Shown piece by piece: positions 42,249 through 53,363 of a DNA stretch of 64,000 bases. The notes beneath the pieces were generated by a model that worked only from the letters and a program-made list of their open reading frames with translations, made no database searches and was not told the DNA's origin. The position numbers and the translations under genes were made by a program. The stretch covers positions 1 to 64,000 of the forward strand of contig JAIYCB010000031.1 of assembly GCA_027488215.1 (NCBI GenBank). The letters are read 5' to 3'. This DNA is from Comamonadaceae bacterium (lineage in GTDB: Bacteria; Pseudomonadota; Gammaproteobacteria; Burkholderiales; Burkholderiaceae_C). The stretch's first letter is position 1. Each line of letters begins with the position of its first letter.

Positions 42249-42536
42249 TCAGACGCCTTCGACGGCCACCATGCGCATGATGGCGGCACCTTCGCGCGCT
42301 TCGCGAGCTTTCAGGTATTCGGGCAGTTCGTAAAAAGCCTTGGCGGCCTCGAACGAGGGAAACTTCAGGACGACGATGCGCTCAGGGGCCCAGTCGCCCT
42401 CGAGCACTTGCACCTGGCCGCCGCGCACACACACTTCGGCGCCTGCGGTTTTCATGGCCGCTGTGGACCACTTCTTGTACTCTTCATATTGAACAGGGTT
42501 GGTGACCTGAACGTGGGCGATGATGTAGCCGCTCAT
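42249..42536 (-). CDS. DUF1330 family protein
   Basis: Small cytosolic protein of 95 residues with a ferredoxin-like dimeric alpha-beta barrel fold, as in DUF1330. It begins [24 protein letters not shown]. Its second half, [23 protein letters not shown], is the family signature. The function is unknown. It overlaps the kdsA stop by four bases and is inserted between kdsA and eno, so it is expressed with them. Confidence 0.92.
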   Translation of the reverse strand: MSGYIIAHVQVTNPVQYEEYKKWSTAAMKTAGAEVCVRGGQVQVLEGDWAPERIVVLKFPSFEAAKAFYELPEYLKAREAREGAAIMRMVAVEGV

Positions 42537-43387
42537 GCGAAGTTGTCCTCTAAAAATGGGTTCTTTTTGGTGATGGAATCGAGTTGCACCAGGGTTTCCA
42601 GCAGGGCTTTCATTTGGCCAAGTGGCACGGCGTTCGGGCCGTCCGACCAAGCGTCTGCGGGCTTGGGATGTGTTTCCATGAACAGGCCCGCCACACCCAC
42701 GGCCACACCGGCGCGTGCCAGGACGGGCACCATCTCGCGGGCGCCTCCGCTGCTGGTGCCTTGGCCGCCCGGCTTTTGCACCGAGTGGGTCACGTCGAAC
42801 ACCACAGGCGCGCCGGTTTTGCGCATTTCGGCCAAACTGGTCATGTCGGCTACCAGGTTGTTGTAGCCAAAGCTCACACCGCGCTCGCAGGCCAAAAAGT
42901 TGTCTTCGGGCAGCCCCAGTTCGTGTGCAGCGCTGCGGGCCTTGTCGATGACGTTTTTCATGTCCCAAGGGGCCAAAAACTGGCCCTTCTTGATGTTGAC
43001 CGGCTTGCCCGACTGCGCAACGGCGCGGATGAAGTCGGTCTGCCGGCACAAAAAAGCCGGGGTCTGCAGCACATCGACCACGCTGGCCACGGTTTTGACC
43101 TGTGACTCGTCGTGTACATCGGTCAGGATCGGCACGCCGATTTGGCGGCGAACCTCGTCCAGGATTTTCAAGCCCGCATCGATGCCCACACCACGCTTTG
43201 TGCTGCCGGATGAGCGGTTGGCTTTGTCAAATGAACCTTTGTAGATGAGCGGAATGCCCAGGGACGAGCAAGCCTCGTTCAGGCGACCCGCCACCTCGAT
43301 GGACATCTCCAGTCCTTCGATCGAGCAAGTGCCCGCAATCAAAAAGAAGGGTTGGTGCAGGCCAACGTCAAATCCGCAAAGTTTCAT
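42533..43387 (-). CDS. kdsA: 3-deoxy-8-phosphooctulonate synthase
   Basis: Condenses phosphoenolpyruvate with arabinose 5-phosphate to make KDO-8-phosphate for lipopolysaccharide. It has 284 residues. Signatures include [47 protein letters not shown] and [12 protein letters not shown]. The ATG at 43387 has a strong AGGAGCC ribosome-binding site; longer in-frame starts are not supported. It follows pyrG by 20 bases. Confidence 0.98.
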   Translation of the reverse strand: MKLCGFDVGLHQPFFLIAGTCSIEGLEMSIEVAGRLNEACSSLGIPLIYKGSFDKANRSSGSTKRGVGIDAGLKILDEVRRQIGVPILTDVHDESQVKTVASVVDVLQTPAFLCRQTDFIRAVAQSGKPVNIKKGQFLAPWDMKNVIDKARSAAHELGLPEDNFLACERGVSFGYNNLVADMTSLAEMRKTGAPVVFDVTHSVQKPGGQGTSSGGAREMVPVLARAGVAVGVAGLFMETHPKPADAWSDGPNAVPLGQMKALLETLVQLDSITKKNPFLEDNFA

Positions 43388-43407
43388 GGGGGCTCCTGTA
43401 GGGGAAA

Positions 43408-45288
<1,881 letters not shown>

Positions 45289-45346
45289 TCATCGCGTTCA
45301 AGCCACTTCGCGCTGAATGTGCAGCGGTCTGCTACATTCCCCTGCC

Positions 45347-46558
45347 ATGAACACATTGGCTGGAAAACACATCGTTCTGGGCTTGTCGGGCGGCATTGCT
45401 GCGTTCAAGTCGGCGGAACTCTGCCGCGCCCTGGTCAAGGCGGGTGTCACCGTGCAGGTCGTCATGACCGAGGCGGCTGAGCAATTCATGACGGCCGTGA
45501 CCATGCAGGCCTTGTCGGGTCGTCCGGTCTACACCTCGCAGTGGGACACGCGCGAAGCCAACAACATGGCGCACATCAACTTGAGCCGCGAAGCCGATGC
45601 GATTGTGGTGGCGCCAGCCAGTGCGGACTTCATGGCCAAACTGCTGCATGGCCGTGCCGATGAGCTTTTGAGCCTCGTGTGTTTGGCGCGGCCCATCGAG
45701 CAAGTGCCTTTGATCGTGGCCCCTGCCATGAACCGCGAAATGTGGGCCAACCCCGCCACCCAGCGCAATGTGGCCCAGCTCAAGGCCGATGGCATCCACG
45801 TACTGGATGTGGGGCAGGGCGATCAGGCTTGTGGTGAAACGGGCGATGGCCGCATGCTCGAAGCGGAAGAAATCCTTGAAGATCTGGTGGCGTTTTTTGC
45901 GCCCAAGACCATGGCGAGTCAGCATGTGCTGGTCACAGCAGGCCCCACTTACGAGGCCATTGACCCCGTTCGGGGCATCACCAATTTGTCCAGCGGCAAG
46001 ATGGGCTTTGCCATTGCCCGTGCGGCCCGCATGGCGGGTGCCCAAGTGACTTTGGTGGCAGGGCCTGTGCATTTGCCCACGCCGCGTGGCGTTCAGCGCA
46101 TGGATGTGCGATCGGCTCGGCAAATGCTCGATGCGGTCCAGTCGCAGGTGGACAAAGCCTCGGTCTTAGTGGCGACGGCCGCCGTAGCCGACTGGCGGCC
46201 GGACACACAGGCCGATCAAAAGATCAAAAAAGATGGCTCGGGCCAAACCCCGTCGCTCAAGTTCGTGGAGAACCCCGACATCTTGGCCACGGTGGCGCAG
46301 TCTGCACGTGCGCAATCGGGTGCCTTGTTCTGCGTGGGTTTTGCCGCCGAAAGTCACGATCTGCTGGCCCATGCCACGGCCAAGCGCCTGCGCAAAGGGG
46401 TGCCGCTGTTGGTGGGCAACATCGGGCCAGCCACTTTTGGCCAGGACGACAATGCTTTGCTCTTGGTGGACGATGCCGGTGCCCGCGAGTTGCCGCATGC
46501 CAGCAAACAAGCTTTGGCCGAGCAACTCATCGCAGACATTGCCCGCCGTTTGAAATGA
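45347..46558 (+). CDS. coaBC: Bifunctional phosphopantothenoylcysteine decarboxylase / phosphopantothenate--cysteine ligase
   Basis: Two steps of coenzyme A synthesis in one protein of 403 residues. The N-terminal CoaC flavoprotein domain (about 1-180) contains [15 protein letters not shown], the catalytic His in NNMAHINLS and [16 protein letters not shown]. The C-terminal CoaB domain (about 190-400) contains [22 protein letters not shown] and [10 protein letters not shown]. The ATG at 45347 is chosen over an in-frame ATG 30 bases upstream. dut follows about 50 bases later. Confidence 0.97.
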   Translation: MNTLAGKHIVLGLSGGIAAFKSAELCRALVKAGVTVQVVMTEAAEQFMTAVTMQALSGRPVYTSQWDTREANNMAHINLSREADAIVVAPASADFMAKLLHGRADELLSLVCLARPIEQVPLIVAPAMNREMWANPATQRNVAQLKADGIHVLDVGQGDQACGETGDGRMLEAEEILEDLVAFFAPKTMASQHVLVTAGPTYEAIDPVRGITNLSSGKMGFAIARAARMAGAQVTLVAGPVHLPTPRGVQRMDVRSARQMLDAVQSQVDKASVLVATAAVADWRPDTQADQKIKKDGSGQTPSLKFVENPDILATVAQSARAQSGALFCVGFAAESHDLLAHATAKRLRKGVPLLVGNIGPATFGQDDNALLLVDDAGARELPHASKQALAEQLIADIARRLK

Positions 46559-46609
46559 TTCCTCAACGCGACATGGCCTGACCCATGTCGCCTTCAGTTT
46601 GGATTGCAC

Positions 46610-47059
46610 ATGAACATCGACCTCAAAATCATCGACCCCCGCATGGCCGAGCAACTGCCCGCTTATGCCACCTCCGGCAGCGCAGGCCTGGACTTGCGTG
46701 CTTGCCTGGATGCCCCATTGACCTTGCAACCCAATGCTTGGCAATTGGTGCCCACCGGCATTGCGGTGCACCTGAAAGATCCAGCTTACGCGGCCATGCT
46801 GTTGCCACGCTCTGGCTTGGGTCACAAGCATGGCATCGTTCTGGGCAATTTGGTGGGTTTGATCGACAGCGATTACCAAGGACAGTTGATGGTCAGCGCC
46901 TGGAACCGCAGTGATGTGGCCTTCACCATCGAGCCCATGGAACGCATCGCGCAAATGGTGATTGTCCCGGTGGTGCAAGCCACGTTCAATGTGGTGAATG
47001 AATTTGATGCGCCCAGCGAGCGCGGTGAGGGCGGTTACGGCTCGACTGGCAAAAAATGA
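46610..47059 (+). CDS. dut: dUTP diphosphatase
   Basis: Trimeric dUTPase that keeps uracil out of DNA and supplies dUMP. It has 149 residues. All five motifs are visible: [14 protein letters not shown] (1), LPRSGLG (2), [15 protein letters not shown] (3), [11 protein letters not shown] (4) and [10 protein letters not shown] (5). An in-frame TTG lies six bases upstream of the chosen ATG. The coaBC-dut order is common. It is convergent with the FKBP gene with two bases between the stops. Confidence 0.98.
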   Translation: MNIDLKIIDPRMAEQLPAYATSGSAGLDLRACLDAPLTLQPNAWQLVPTGIAVHLKDPAYAAMLLPRSGLGHKHGIVLGNLVGLIDSDYQGQLMVSAWNRSDVAFTIEPMERIAQMVIVPVVQATFNVVNEFDAPSERGEGGYGSTGKK

Positions 47060-47061
47060 AA

Positions 47062-47595
47062 TCAGTGCAAGGCTGGCCCGGTGGGCGTGCCTTGTTCGCC
47101 CACTTCGATCTTGAAAAACCCAGTACCGCAACTGCCACTGCCCACTTCGGATTCGGTCGGCTCCCGCACCGATTCCACTTTCAGGCTCAAACGCAGCGCA
47201 ATGCCCGACAGCGGGTGGTTGCCGTCCAGCACCACGTGTTCGGGATAAATCTCGGTCACGGTGTACAGCACGTTCCGTGGCGCATCGGGGTTGCAGCCTT
47301 CGGGCAGGGCGGTGCCTTCGATGGTCAGGCCTTCTTCCAAGCCGGCCGGAAACAAGACGAGTGGCTCCAGAAACAGCAATTGGTCATCGAAGTCGCCAAA
47401 AGCGTCTTCTGGCTCTAAATGCAGGTCGACCTTGGCGCCGCGTTCGTGGCCTTGCAGGGCTTCTTCGATCTTGGGCAACAGGTCGTTGCCGCCGATGAAA
47501 AATTCCACGGGCTCGTCCAGAGTGTCCAGAACTTCGCCCAGCGTGTCTTTGAGTGTCCAGGTCAATGCGACCACAGAAGGTGTCTTGATTTCCAT
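47062..47595 (-). CDS. FKBP-type peptidyl-prolyl cis-trans isomerase (SlyD/SlpA-like)
   Basis: Cytosolic prolyl isomerase and chaperone of 177 residues. The split FKBP fold is recognisable: VALTWTLKDTLGEVLDTLDEPVEFFIGGNDLLPKIEEAL opens it. The insert-in-flap chaperone domain is in the middle, and GNHPLSGIALRLSLKVESV with the HPL(S/A)G motif closes it. The SlyD His-rich metal tail is absent. The C-terminal 35 residues (TESEVGSGSCGTG onward) are an unusual extension. The ATG at 47595 fits the family, and roxA starts divergently 66 bases away. Confidence 0.9.
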   Translation of the reverse strand: MEIKTPSVVALTWTLKDTLGEVLDTLDEPVEFFIGGNDLLPKIEEALQGHERGAKVDLHLEPEDAFGDFDDQLLFLEPLVLFPAGLEEGLTIEGTALPEGCNPDAPRNVLYTVTEIYPEHVVLDGNHPLSGIALRLSLKVESVREPTESEVGSGSCGTGFFKIEVGEQGTPTGPALH

Positions 47596-47614
47596 AGGAC
47601 AATTGTCGCAGCTT

Positions 47615-47635
47615 AGCGGCCATTTTTTGGCCGCT
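47615..47635. repeat. Hairpin between divergent FKBP and roxA genes
   Basis: AGCGGCCA pairs with TGGCCGCT around a loop of Ts, followed on the plus strand by TTGGTTTTG. It looks like a terminator for plus-strand transcripts (possibly from dut, which has no terminator of its own). It would also be in the leader of the minus-strand FKBP mRNA. Confidence 0.55.
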
Positions 47636-47661
47636 TTGGTTTTGAGAGTTGAGAACCTGAG

Positions 47662-48783
47662 ATGAACACAGAACACCCCCTGGCTTTACTCGGTGGCCTG
47701 ACACCCAGCCAATTCATGAAGCGACACTGGCAGAAAAAGCCCTTGCTGGTTCGCAACGCCATACCTGGTTTTGTTCCCTGCGTTGGCCGATCTGAGCTCG
47801 TGACCTTGGCTGCTGACGAGAAGGTGGAGTCGCGCCTGATCATCGATTCGGACAAGGGCTGGAAGATGAGGCACGGCCCCTTGCCCAAACGCAGTCTTCC
47901 GCCATTCAGCCAAAGAAAATGGACTTTTTTGGTGCAGGGCGTCGATTTGCACCATGACGGCGTGCATGCGCTGATGCAGCAGTTTCGTTTTGTACCGGAT
48001 GCTCGGCTGGATGATGTGATGATCAGCTACGCCACCGATGGGGGCGGCGTAGGCCCACACTTTGACAGCTACGACGTATTCTTGTTGCAAGCGCACGGCC
48101 AGCGCCGCTGGCGCATTGGCCGCAACAAGGACTTGACGCTGCAAGCCGGCGTTCCACTCAAAATTTTGCAAAATTTTGAGGCCGAGGAAGAGTTTGTGCT
48201 CAATCCGGGAGACATGCTGTACCTACCGCCGAAATATGCGCACGATGGCGTGGCCGTGGGGGAGTGCATGACTTGGTCGATTGGTTTCAGGTCACCGCAA
48301 CAAGGCGAATTGGCCCGCGAGCTGTTGTTGGGTTTGGCCGATGAAGCCTTTGAGGGCGTTGGTGACGCCCTCTACCGCGATCCCAAACAACTTGCCGTGT
48401 CTTCGCCTGCAAGCATCCCTGCTGCTTTGGGTGACTTTGCGCGTCAAGTGGTCGATAAAGCGCTGAAAGACCCTCAGTTGCTGAGCAGTCTGCTCGGTGA
48501 ATACCTGACCGAGCCCAAATCGAATGTCTGGTTTGATGGGGATGAAGAAGAACCGGATTTGAGTCAAGGCGCTCAACTTGATCGGCGTACCAAGATGATG
48601 TACGAAGATCAGCACATTTTTATCAATGGTGAAAGCTTCCGAGTGGGTGGGCAAGATGCTGTGGTTTTGCGTCAGTTGGCAGACGATCGGACCATCAAGG
48701 GAGAGAAGATAAAAATTTTGAGCACAGATGCCAAGGCTGCCCTGTTGGAGTGGATGAGGGCAGGATGGCTGAAGCGTCTTTGA
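47662..48783 (+). CDS. roxA: Ribosomal protein uL16 3-hydroxylase (RoxA/YcfD-like)
   Basis: JmjC-fold oxygenase that uses 2-oxoglutarate and Fe(II) to hydroxylate an arginine of ribosomal protein L16. It has 373 residues. The iron triad is H133 and D135 (GPHFDSYDVF) with H194 (KYAHDGVAV). The opening LGGLTPSQFMKRHWQKKPLLVRNA is family-typical. A dimerisation and winged-helix C-terminus occupies about 230-373. Substrate specificity is inferred from the YcfD-like architecture. Confidence 0.93.
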   Translation: MNTEHPLALLGGLTPSQFMKRHWQKKPLLVRNAIPGFVPCVGRSELVTLAADEKVESRLIIDSDKGWKMRHGPLPKRSLPPFSQRKWTFLVQGVDLHHDGVHALMQQFRFVPDARLDDVMISYATDGGGVGPHFDSYDVFLLQAHGQRRWRIGRNKDLTLQAGVPLKILQNFEAEEEFVLNPGDMLYLPPKYAHDGVAVGECMTWSIGFRSPQQGELARELLLGLADEAFEGVGDALYRDPKQLAVSSPASIPAALGDFARQVVDKALKDPQLLSSLLGEYLTEPKSNVWFDGDEEEPDLSQGAQLDRRTKMMYEDQHIFINGESFRVGGQDAVVLRQLADDRTIKGEKIKILSTDAKAALLEWMRAGWLKRL

Positions 48784-48851
48784 TTTCGTGATTTGCACCC
48801 GATAAGTGCAAGTCGTCTGTAAGCGTGCAAATACAAGACTAGGGAAAACGC

Positions 48852-48857
48852 TATAAT
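48852..48857 (+). promoter_or_regulatory. Likely -10 box upstream of the small lipoprotein
   Basis: A consensus TATAAT lies 114 bases before the start codon at 48971. The region 17 bases upstream (AAATAC) is a weak -35. A transcript starting near 48864 would have a leader of about 105 bases containing two structured elements. Confidence 0.45.
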
Positions 48858-48923
48858 CTAAGGCTGAGCACAAGAGAGCTCGAGTGCTTTTGGCTCAGTT
48901 TCAATGGCTTAACAAGCTTTTGG

Positions 48924-48943
48924 AACAATTTCCGGAAATTGTT
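48924..48943. repeat. Perfect 20-base palindrome in the leader of the small lipoprotein gene
   Basis: AACAATTTCCGGAAATTGTT reads the same on both strands without a loop. It sits between the likely promoter and the ribosome-binding site of the next gene. It could be a dimeric repressor's operator or an RNA hairpin. Confidence 0.85.
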
Positions 48944-48970
48944 TTCACATCTCACCTAAGGAAAATCAAA

Positions 48971-49138
48971 ATGAACAAGTCCCTCGTTCTGGCCGCCATC
49001 ATCGCTGCAGCTGCTTTGTCCGCTTGCGGCAAAAAAGAAGCACCAGCACCTGCACCAGCACCTGCCGCGGCACCTGCTGCACCAGCACCTGCTGCTGACG
49101 CATCGGCTCCTGCTGCCGGCGCATCTGCTCCGAAGTGA
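48971..49138 (+). CDS. Small Ala/Pro-rich lipoprotein
   Basis: A 55-residue protein. The signal segment MNKSLVLAAIIAAAALSACG ends in the lipobox LSAC (Cys19). After GKKE the mature part is only alternating Ala and Pro with a few Ser, Asp and Gly. It has no fold prediction by eye. The AAGGA ribosome-binding site, consensus -10, structured leader and strong terminator suggest high expression. Similar short AP-rich lipoproteins are common in Comamonadaceae; their role is unknown. Confidence 0.9.
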   Translation: MNKSLVLAAIIAAAALSACGKKEAPAPAPAPAAAPAAPAPAADASAPAAGASAPK

Positions 49139-49161
49139 TGCTGATTTCCGGTGCAAACCGG

Positions 49162-49192
49162 AAAAAAAACCCCGCAATGCGGGGTTTTTTTT
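49162..49192. terminator. Bidirectional terminator between the small lipoprotein and bamC
   Basis: Eight As, CCCCGC-AAT-GCGGGG-type stem, then eight Ts, between convergent genes. A smaller hairpin (CCGG-TGCAAA-CCGG, 49148-49161) precedes it. Confidence 0.93.
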
Positions 49193-49210
49193 CGTCCAAA
49201 TGTCACATTT

Positions 49211-50314
49211 TCAGCGTAACTCGGCCGCGATCAACTTCAAGATTCGCTCAGCATCCTGTGCGGAGGACTCGGGTTGTCCGTTGGCATTCAGGACACGCAG
49301 TGTGCTTTGGTTTTCTGCAGAAGAGGTGAGGCTGATCCGGTATTTGGTCAGTGTCGATGGTGTGTCCTTTTTGCCGCCAAAAACACGCCCCAGAAAGCCC
49401 GTTGGCTGATTGTTGACACTTGGGGCCACATACCTGACAAAGTAGACGCCGGCTGTGCGATCCCGATCCTCGACCGTGAAACCGCTGCGGTCCAAAGCCA
49501 CGCCTGTTCGGCGCCATGCACGGTCAAGGTTGTCAGGCAGCACGATGACGGGCAGGCCGTTAACGCTGCTGATCAGATTGCTTGGTTCAGGTTTCGCTGC
49601 TTGCGCAGTCGCGGTTTTCGCCGCTTCTGGCGAGGTCCCCAGTTTGACCATCAGGCGGCGCAGGAACTCGATTTCCAGCTCAGGGTCGCTCGGGCGGGGT
49701 TGCCAGATGGTGTTGCTTTTTTGGCTATCGGTGTAGTTTTCAATCATGCCCCGGTGGGTGATGTAGATCTCAACGCCCCCTTGCGCGTTTCGCTCGACAC
49801 GGGTTCTGAATTTGTCACGCTCACCCGTTGAGTAAAGCGAGTCGAGCACTTTGCCCAGGGTTTTCCGAATAAAGTCCTGCGGCAATTTGGCCCGGTTTTC
49901 GGCCCATTCGGTTTCCATGATGCCGATGTCGGGTGCATCCGTAACCAGCACAAAGCCATTGCTGGTCCAGAACTCGCGCAGGGGCTCCCAGACATTTGCT
50001 GCTGGCAGGCTGGCCACCAGCCAACGCTGGTTACCTTGGCGTTCCATCCTGACTGGCCCCAATACATTGGCTGCGGTGCCCGCATCGACCACTCGGTTGC
50101 TTGCATTTTGAAAGCTGGAGGCTGTGGCCGAAGTGCTTTCAATGGCAAAGCGCGATTCTTTGCGAAGCTGAGTCAGGTCCGGGGGCACTTCGAGTGTGGG
50201 CGCTTTGGCCGCGCTTTTGTAGTCAACTTTGTCTTCCTGAAGTACCGAGCAGGCGCTGAGCAAGCTGGCCAGGGCCAGCACAGTGGCGGTGCGCGTGAAA
50301 GGAACAGAGGGCAT
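49211..50314 (-). CDS. bamC: Outer-membrane assembly lipoprotein BamC
   Basis: BamC (NlpB/DapX) is a lipoprotein of the beta-barrel assembly complex. It has 367 residues. The signal ends in the lipobox LLSAC (Cys22), followed by the BamC-typical SVLQEDKVDYKSAAKAPTLEVPPDLTQL, which binds BamD. Two helix-grip domains follow. The ATG at 50314 starts a proper signal; an in-frame ATG at 50359 overlaps the dapA stop and would place a long leader before it. The dapA-bamC order is the same as in E. coli. Confidence 0.94.
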   Translation of the reverse strand: MPSVPFTRTATVLALASLLSACSVLQEDKVDYKSAAKAPTLEVPPDLTQLRKESRFAIESTSATASSFQNASNRVVDAGTAANVLGPVRMERQGNQRWLVASLPAANVWEPLREFWTSNGFVLVTDAPDIGIMETEWAENRAKLPQDFIRKTLGKVLDSLYSTGERDKFRTRVERNAQGGVEIYITHRGMIENYTDSQKSNTIWQPRPSDPELEIEFLRRLMVKLGTSPEAAKTATAQAAKPEPSNLISSVNGLPVIVLPDNLDRAWRRTGVALDRSGFTVEDRDRTAGVYFVRYVAPSVNNQPTGFLGRVFGGKKDTPSTLTKYRISLTSSAENQSTLRVLNANGQPESSAQDAERILKLIAAELR

Positions 50315-50358
50315 GGCTTTGAATGTCAGAGGGTTCACAAAAATCCTTGGGTAGTCCA

Positions 50359-51255
50359 TCAAATCAGGCCACTGGACTTCATGGCCGCTTCGACCAAGGG
50401 TTGATTGGGCTTGGATAACTCGGTCATGGGCAAACGCAGAGTAGGGCCGCAGAGGCCCATCCTCTGCATGGCCCACTTCACTGGGATGGGGTTGGCTTCC
50501 ACAAAAAGGTTTTTATGCATTGGCATCAGCTGAAACTGGATGCGCATGGCTTCCTTCACATTTCCATGCATGGCGGCCACACACAACTCGTGCATCAGAC
50601 GCGGGGCTACGTTGGCCGTCACACTGATGTTGCCAGCGCCACCGCACAACATGAGGGCCACAGCGGAGGGGTCATCGCCAGAAAAAACAGCGAAGGTTTT
50701 GGGCAGATCCCGAATCAGCCACTGTGCGCGTTCGATGCTGCCGGTGGCTTCCTTGATGCCGATGATGCCAGGTACCTGGGCCAGTCGCACCACCGTGTCA
50801 TGCTGCAAGTCGGCCACAGTGCGACCCGGCACGTTGTACAAAATCACGGGCAGGTTGGGTACAGCTTCAGCAATGGCCTTGAAGTGCTGGTACAGGCCTT
50901 CCTGGGTGGGCCTGTTGTAGTAAGGCACGACCTGAAGTTGCGCATCGGCACCGACTTTTTGAGCAAATTGGGCCAATTCAATGGCTTCGGCTGTCGAATT
51001 GGCACCACAACCGGCAATGATGGGAATGCGTTTGGCGGCCTGCTCGACCGACACGCGGATGATTTCGCAATGCTCATCCACCGTCACAGTGGGGGATTCG
51101 CCTGAGGTGCCCACGACCACAATGGCATCCGTGCCTTCGGCCACATGCCAGTCGATCAGTTTTCGCAAGTTGGGGTAATCCACTTGGCCATTTGCGAGCA
51201 TGGGGGTGATCAGGGCAGGGATGCTGCCACGGATGGAGCGAAATTCGGTGGTCAT
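50359..51255 (-). CDS. dapA: 4-hydroxy-tetrahydrodipicolinate synthase
   Basis: First committed step of diaminopimelate/lysine synthesis, condensing pyruvate with aspartate semialdehyde. It has 298 residues. The TIM-barrel motifs are [45 protein letters not shown] with the proton-relay Tyr, and the Schiff-base Lys in IGIKEATGS. The ATG at 51255 matches the family; the open frame further upstream lacks homology. Complements dapC and dapE elsewhere in the window. Confidence 0.98.
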   Translation of the reverse strand: MTTEFRSIRGSIPALITPMLANGQVDYPNLRKLIDWHVAEGTDAIVVVGTSGESPTVTVDEHCEIIRVSVEQAAKRIPIIAGCGANSTAEAIELAQFAQKVGADAQLQVVPYYNRPTQEGLYQHFKAIAEAVPNLPVILYNVPGRTVADLQHDTVVRLAQVPGIIGIKEATGSIERAQWLIRDLPKTFAVFSGDDPSAVALMLCGGAGNISVTANVAPRLMHELCVAAMHGNVKEAMRIQFQLMPMHKNLFVEANPIPVKWAMQRMGLCGPTLRLPMTELSKPNQPLVEAAMKSSGLI

Positions 51256-51367
51256 GTCAGGCGTTTCTGAGCAGGAAAAGTACCATTCTAACGAGTGAGA
51301 GTCGCTTGAGCCTTGGGTGCTTGTGCCGGGGGGTGAAGCCAGGCAAAAGGGCTTGTCTGAGTTCGAT

Positions 51368-51913
51368 TCAAACAGGGTGCAATGGCCAGCGCTCAACACA
51401 CTCTGTTGGCCGTGATCGCACGGCAACGATGCGTTGTACAAAACGGTCTGGCGCGGCTTCGAAACCGTCTTCGTAAGCCACGGTGCGTAAGCCTTTTGTG
51501 ACCTTGAGTAACTCGCCGGTTTGCAGCAAAAAGTCTGGCCGAGATGGTTTGCCCACGGTTTCGTTGCCTGCTGCAAAGGTTTCGTAAATCAGCACGCCAC
51601 CTGGGGCCAAACTGTCCACGATGGTGGGCAACAGGGGCCGCCAGAGGTAGTGAGTGACGATCACGCATCCGAAAGTTTGTCCGATAAAAGGCCATGGGCC
51701 ATTTTCTATGTCGGCGCAAGTGACGGATCCATGGGATTTGGCCAAAGCCAAGGCTTCGGGGTTACGGTCGATGCCTGTGACGTGATGCCCCAGTGCAGCC
51801 AGAAAACGCATGTGGCGACCTGCGCCACAGGCCACATCGAGCACGCTGGCGCCCGGGGGGATCAGATGGGCCCAGCGTTGCAACCAGGCTGAGGGTTTTT
51901 CGGTGCCATGCAT
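51368..51913 (-). CDS. Class I SAM-dependent methyltransferase
   Basis: A 181-residue methyltransferase with motif [21 protein letters not shown], the acidic residue at the end of strand 2 ([11 protein letters not shown]) and a motif IV-like [14 protein letters not shown]. It resembles TehB-like and other small-molecule methyltransferases, but the substrate cannot be named. It lies 20 bases after the 39-aa membrane peptide and 112 bases upstream of dapA. It is probably cotranscribed with the MFS transporter and the peptide. Confidence 0.9.
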   Translation of the reverse strand: MHGTEKPSAWLQRWAHLIPPGASVLDVACGAGRHMRFLAALGHHVTGIDRNPEALALAKSHGSVTCADIENGPWPFIGQTFGCVIVTHYLWRPLLPTIVDSLAPGGVLIYETFAAGNETVGKPSRPDFLLQTGELLKVTKGLRTVAYEDGFEAAPDRFVQRIVAVRSRPTECVERWPLHPV

Positions 51914-51933
51914 TTGGGACTTTCGAATTCAGT

Positions 51934-52053
51934 CTAAAAGCAAGACCACAGCTGTTCGGACAGCATGATGACCACGTCCGACTGGCTGTAAAGCCAGAAA
52001 GTCAGTCCAAGGATCACGGCTGCAAGCAACAGCCAAGTTTGCGGTTTCGTCAT
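51934..52053 (-). CDS. 39-residue single-span membrane peptide
   Basis: A very short gene whose ATG overlaps the stop of the MFS gene (ATGA). The product begins MTKPQTWLLLAAVILGLTFW and ends EQLWSCF. It has one hydrophobic span (about 6-20) and a short, mostly polar tail. There is no ribosome-binding site, so translation would be coupled to the MFS gene. It may be a small subunit or regulator of the transporter. It has not been checked by homology. Confidence 0.6.
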   Translation of the reverse strand: MTKPQTWLLLAAVILGLTFWLYSQSDVVIMLSEQLWSCF

Positions 52054-53261
52054 GCGTTTTGGGGAGTGTGACGGGCAATTGGGCTTTCCCTCACGGGCAG
52101 GTTCACCAACGCAGCCAACACGCCCAGTGCGATGGCCAAGTACCAGACGATGTCATAACTGCCAGATTTGTCATAAAGATAACCACCGAGCCAAACACCC
52201 ATGAAAGAACCAATCTGGTGGCCGAAAAAGATGAAACCGCTGAGCATGGACAAATGAGCCACCCCAAAAATATGGGCCACAGCGGCGTTGGTGGGCGGCA
52301 CGGTGGACAGCCACAGCAGACCCATCACGGCCGAGAAAATGTAAACGCTGGTGGGCGACAGCGGCACCAGCAAAAACAGCGTGATCGCCACCGACCGTGA
52401 AATGTAAATGGTGGCCAGGATATGTTTCTTGGGGATTTGTGGACCCATGGTGCCCGCAATGTAGGTGCCCACCACATTGAACAGGCCAATCAGTGCCAGC
52501 GCATAACTGGCCACCTGCGGGGCCATGCCGTGGTCTTTGAGGTAACTGGGCATGTGTACGCCGATGAACACGACCTGAAAGCCGCACACAAAATAGCCTG
52601 CCATCAGCAGTTGAAAACTCGGATATTTGAAAGCTTCTTTGAGCGACTGGAGGATGGTTTGCTCACGTTTGGCCTGGCCAGGGGCGTGCAAAGCAGCCTC
52701 ACGCAAGCCCCAAGCCAAGGGGATGATGAGTACTGTGGCTGCGGCCAAAATCAGCAGGGCGTTTTGCCACCCTGCCTGGCTGATCAGCAATCCCTCCACC
52801 GGCACCATCAAAAACTGCCCAAAACTGCCTGCGGCCGCTGCAATGCCCATGGCCCAGGAGCGGCGTTCGGCAGGTACGTTGCGCCCAATCACACCGTAAA
52901 TCACGGCGTATGTGGTGCCCGCCTGCGCTGTGCCAATGATGACGCCCGTGAACAGTGCAAACATCCAGGCTGAATTGACCTGTGCCATGCCCACCAGCCC
53001 CAGCCCATAGAGCAGCGCACCGACCACGATGACACGGAACGCCCCAAACTTGTCGGCCAGCATGCCGGCAAATATGCCCATGAAGCCCCAAGTCAGGTTC
53101 TGGATGGCCATGGCCATGGCAAATTCTTCTCGGCCCCAGCCCTGGGTTTGGGTGATGGGTTGCAGCCAAAGGCCGAAACCGTGGCGAATGCCCATGGACA
53201 AGGTGACGATGGCCGCGCCACAGGCCAGCACCTGGGTCATGGAAAGAGGTTGGTGTTGCAT
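52050..53261 (-). CDS. MFS transporter
   Basis: Major facilitator with 403 residues and about 12 hydrophobic spans. It begins with LACGAAIVTLSMGIRHGFGLWLQPITQTQGWGREEFAMAMA, resembling the OFA/monocarboxylate group of anion transporters. The loop 2-3 signature is present as GMLADKFGAFRVIVVG. The middle cytoplasmic loop is short and charged (PGQAKREQTILQSLKEAF). The substrate is unknown. It is divergent from parE, and a membrane peptide and a methyltransferase follow on the same strand. Confidence 0.9.
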   Translation of the reverse strand: MQHQPLSMTQVLACGAAIVTLSMGIRHGFGLWLQPITQTQGWGREEFAMAMAIQNLTWGFMGIFAGMLADKFGAFRVIVVGALLYGLGLVGMAQVNSAWMFALFTGVIIGTAQAGTTYAVIYGVIGRNVPAERRSWAMGIAAAAGSFGQFLMVPVEGLLISQAGWQNALLILAAATVLIIPLAWGLREAALHAPGQAKREQTILQSLKEAFKYPSFQLLMAGYFVCGFQVVFIGVHMPSYLKDHGMAPQVASYALALIGLFNVVGTYIAGTMGPQIPKKHILATIYISRSVAITLFLLVPLSPTSVYIFSAVMGLLWLSTVPPTNAAVAHIFGVAHLSMLSGFIFFGHQIGSFMGVWLGGYLYDKSGSYDIVWYLAIALGVLAALVNLPVRESPIARHTPQNA

Positions 53262-53363
53262 CCCTTGACTTTAACCAATCTCGTGTGTGTGCTGTTGCGG
53301 GGACCCAAAGAAGCTGTATTTACATCCAGTCATTTTGAAGAAATCCCACTACAATCCGCCACC

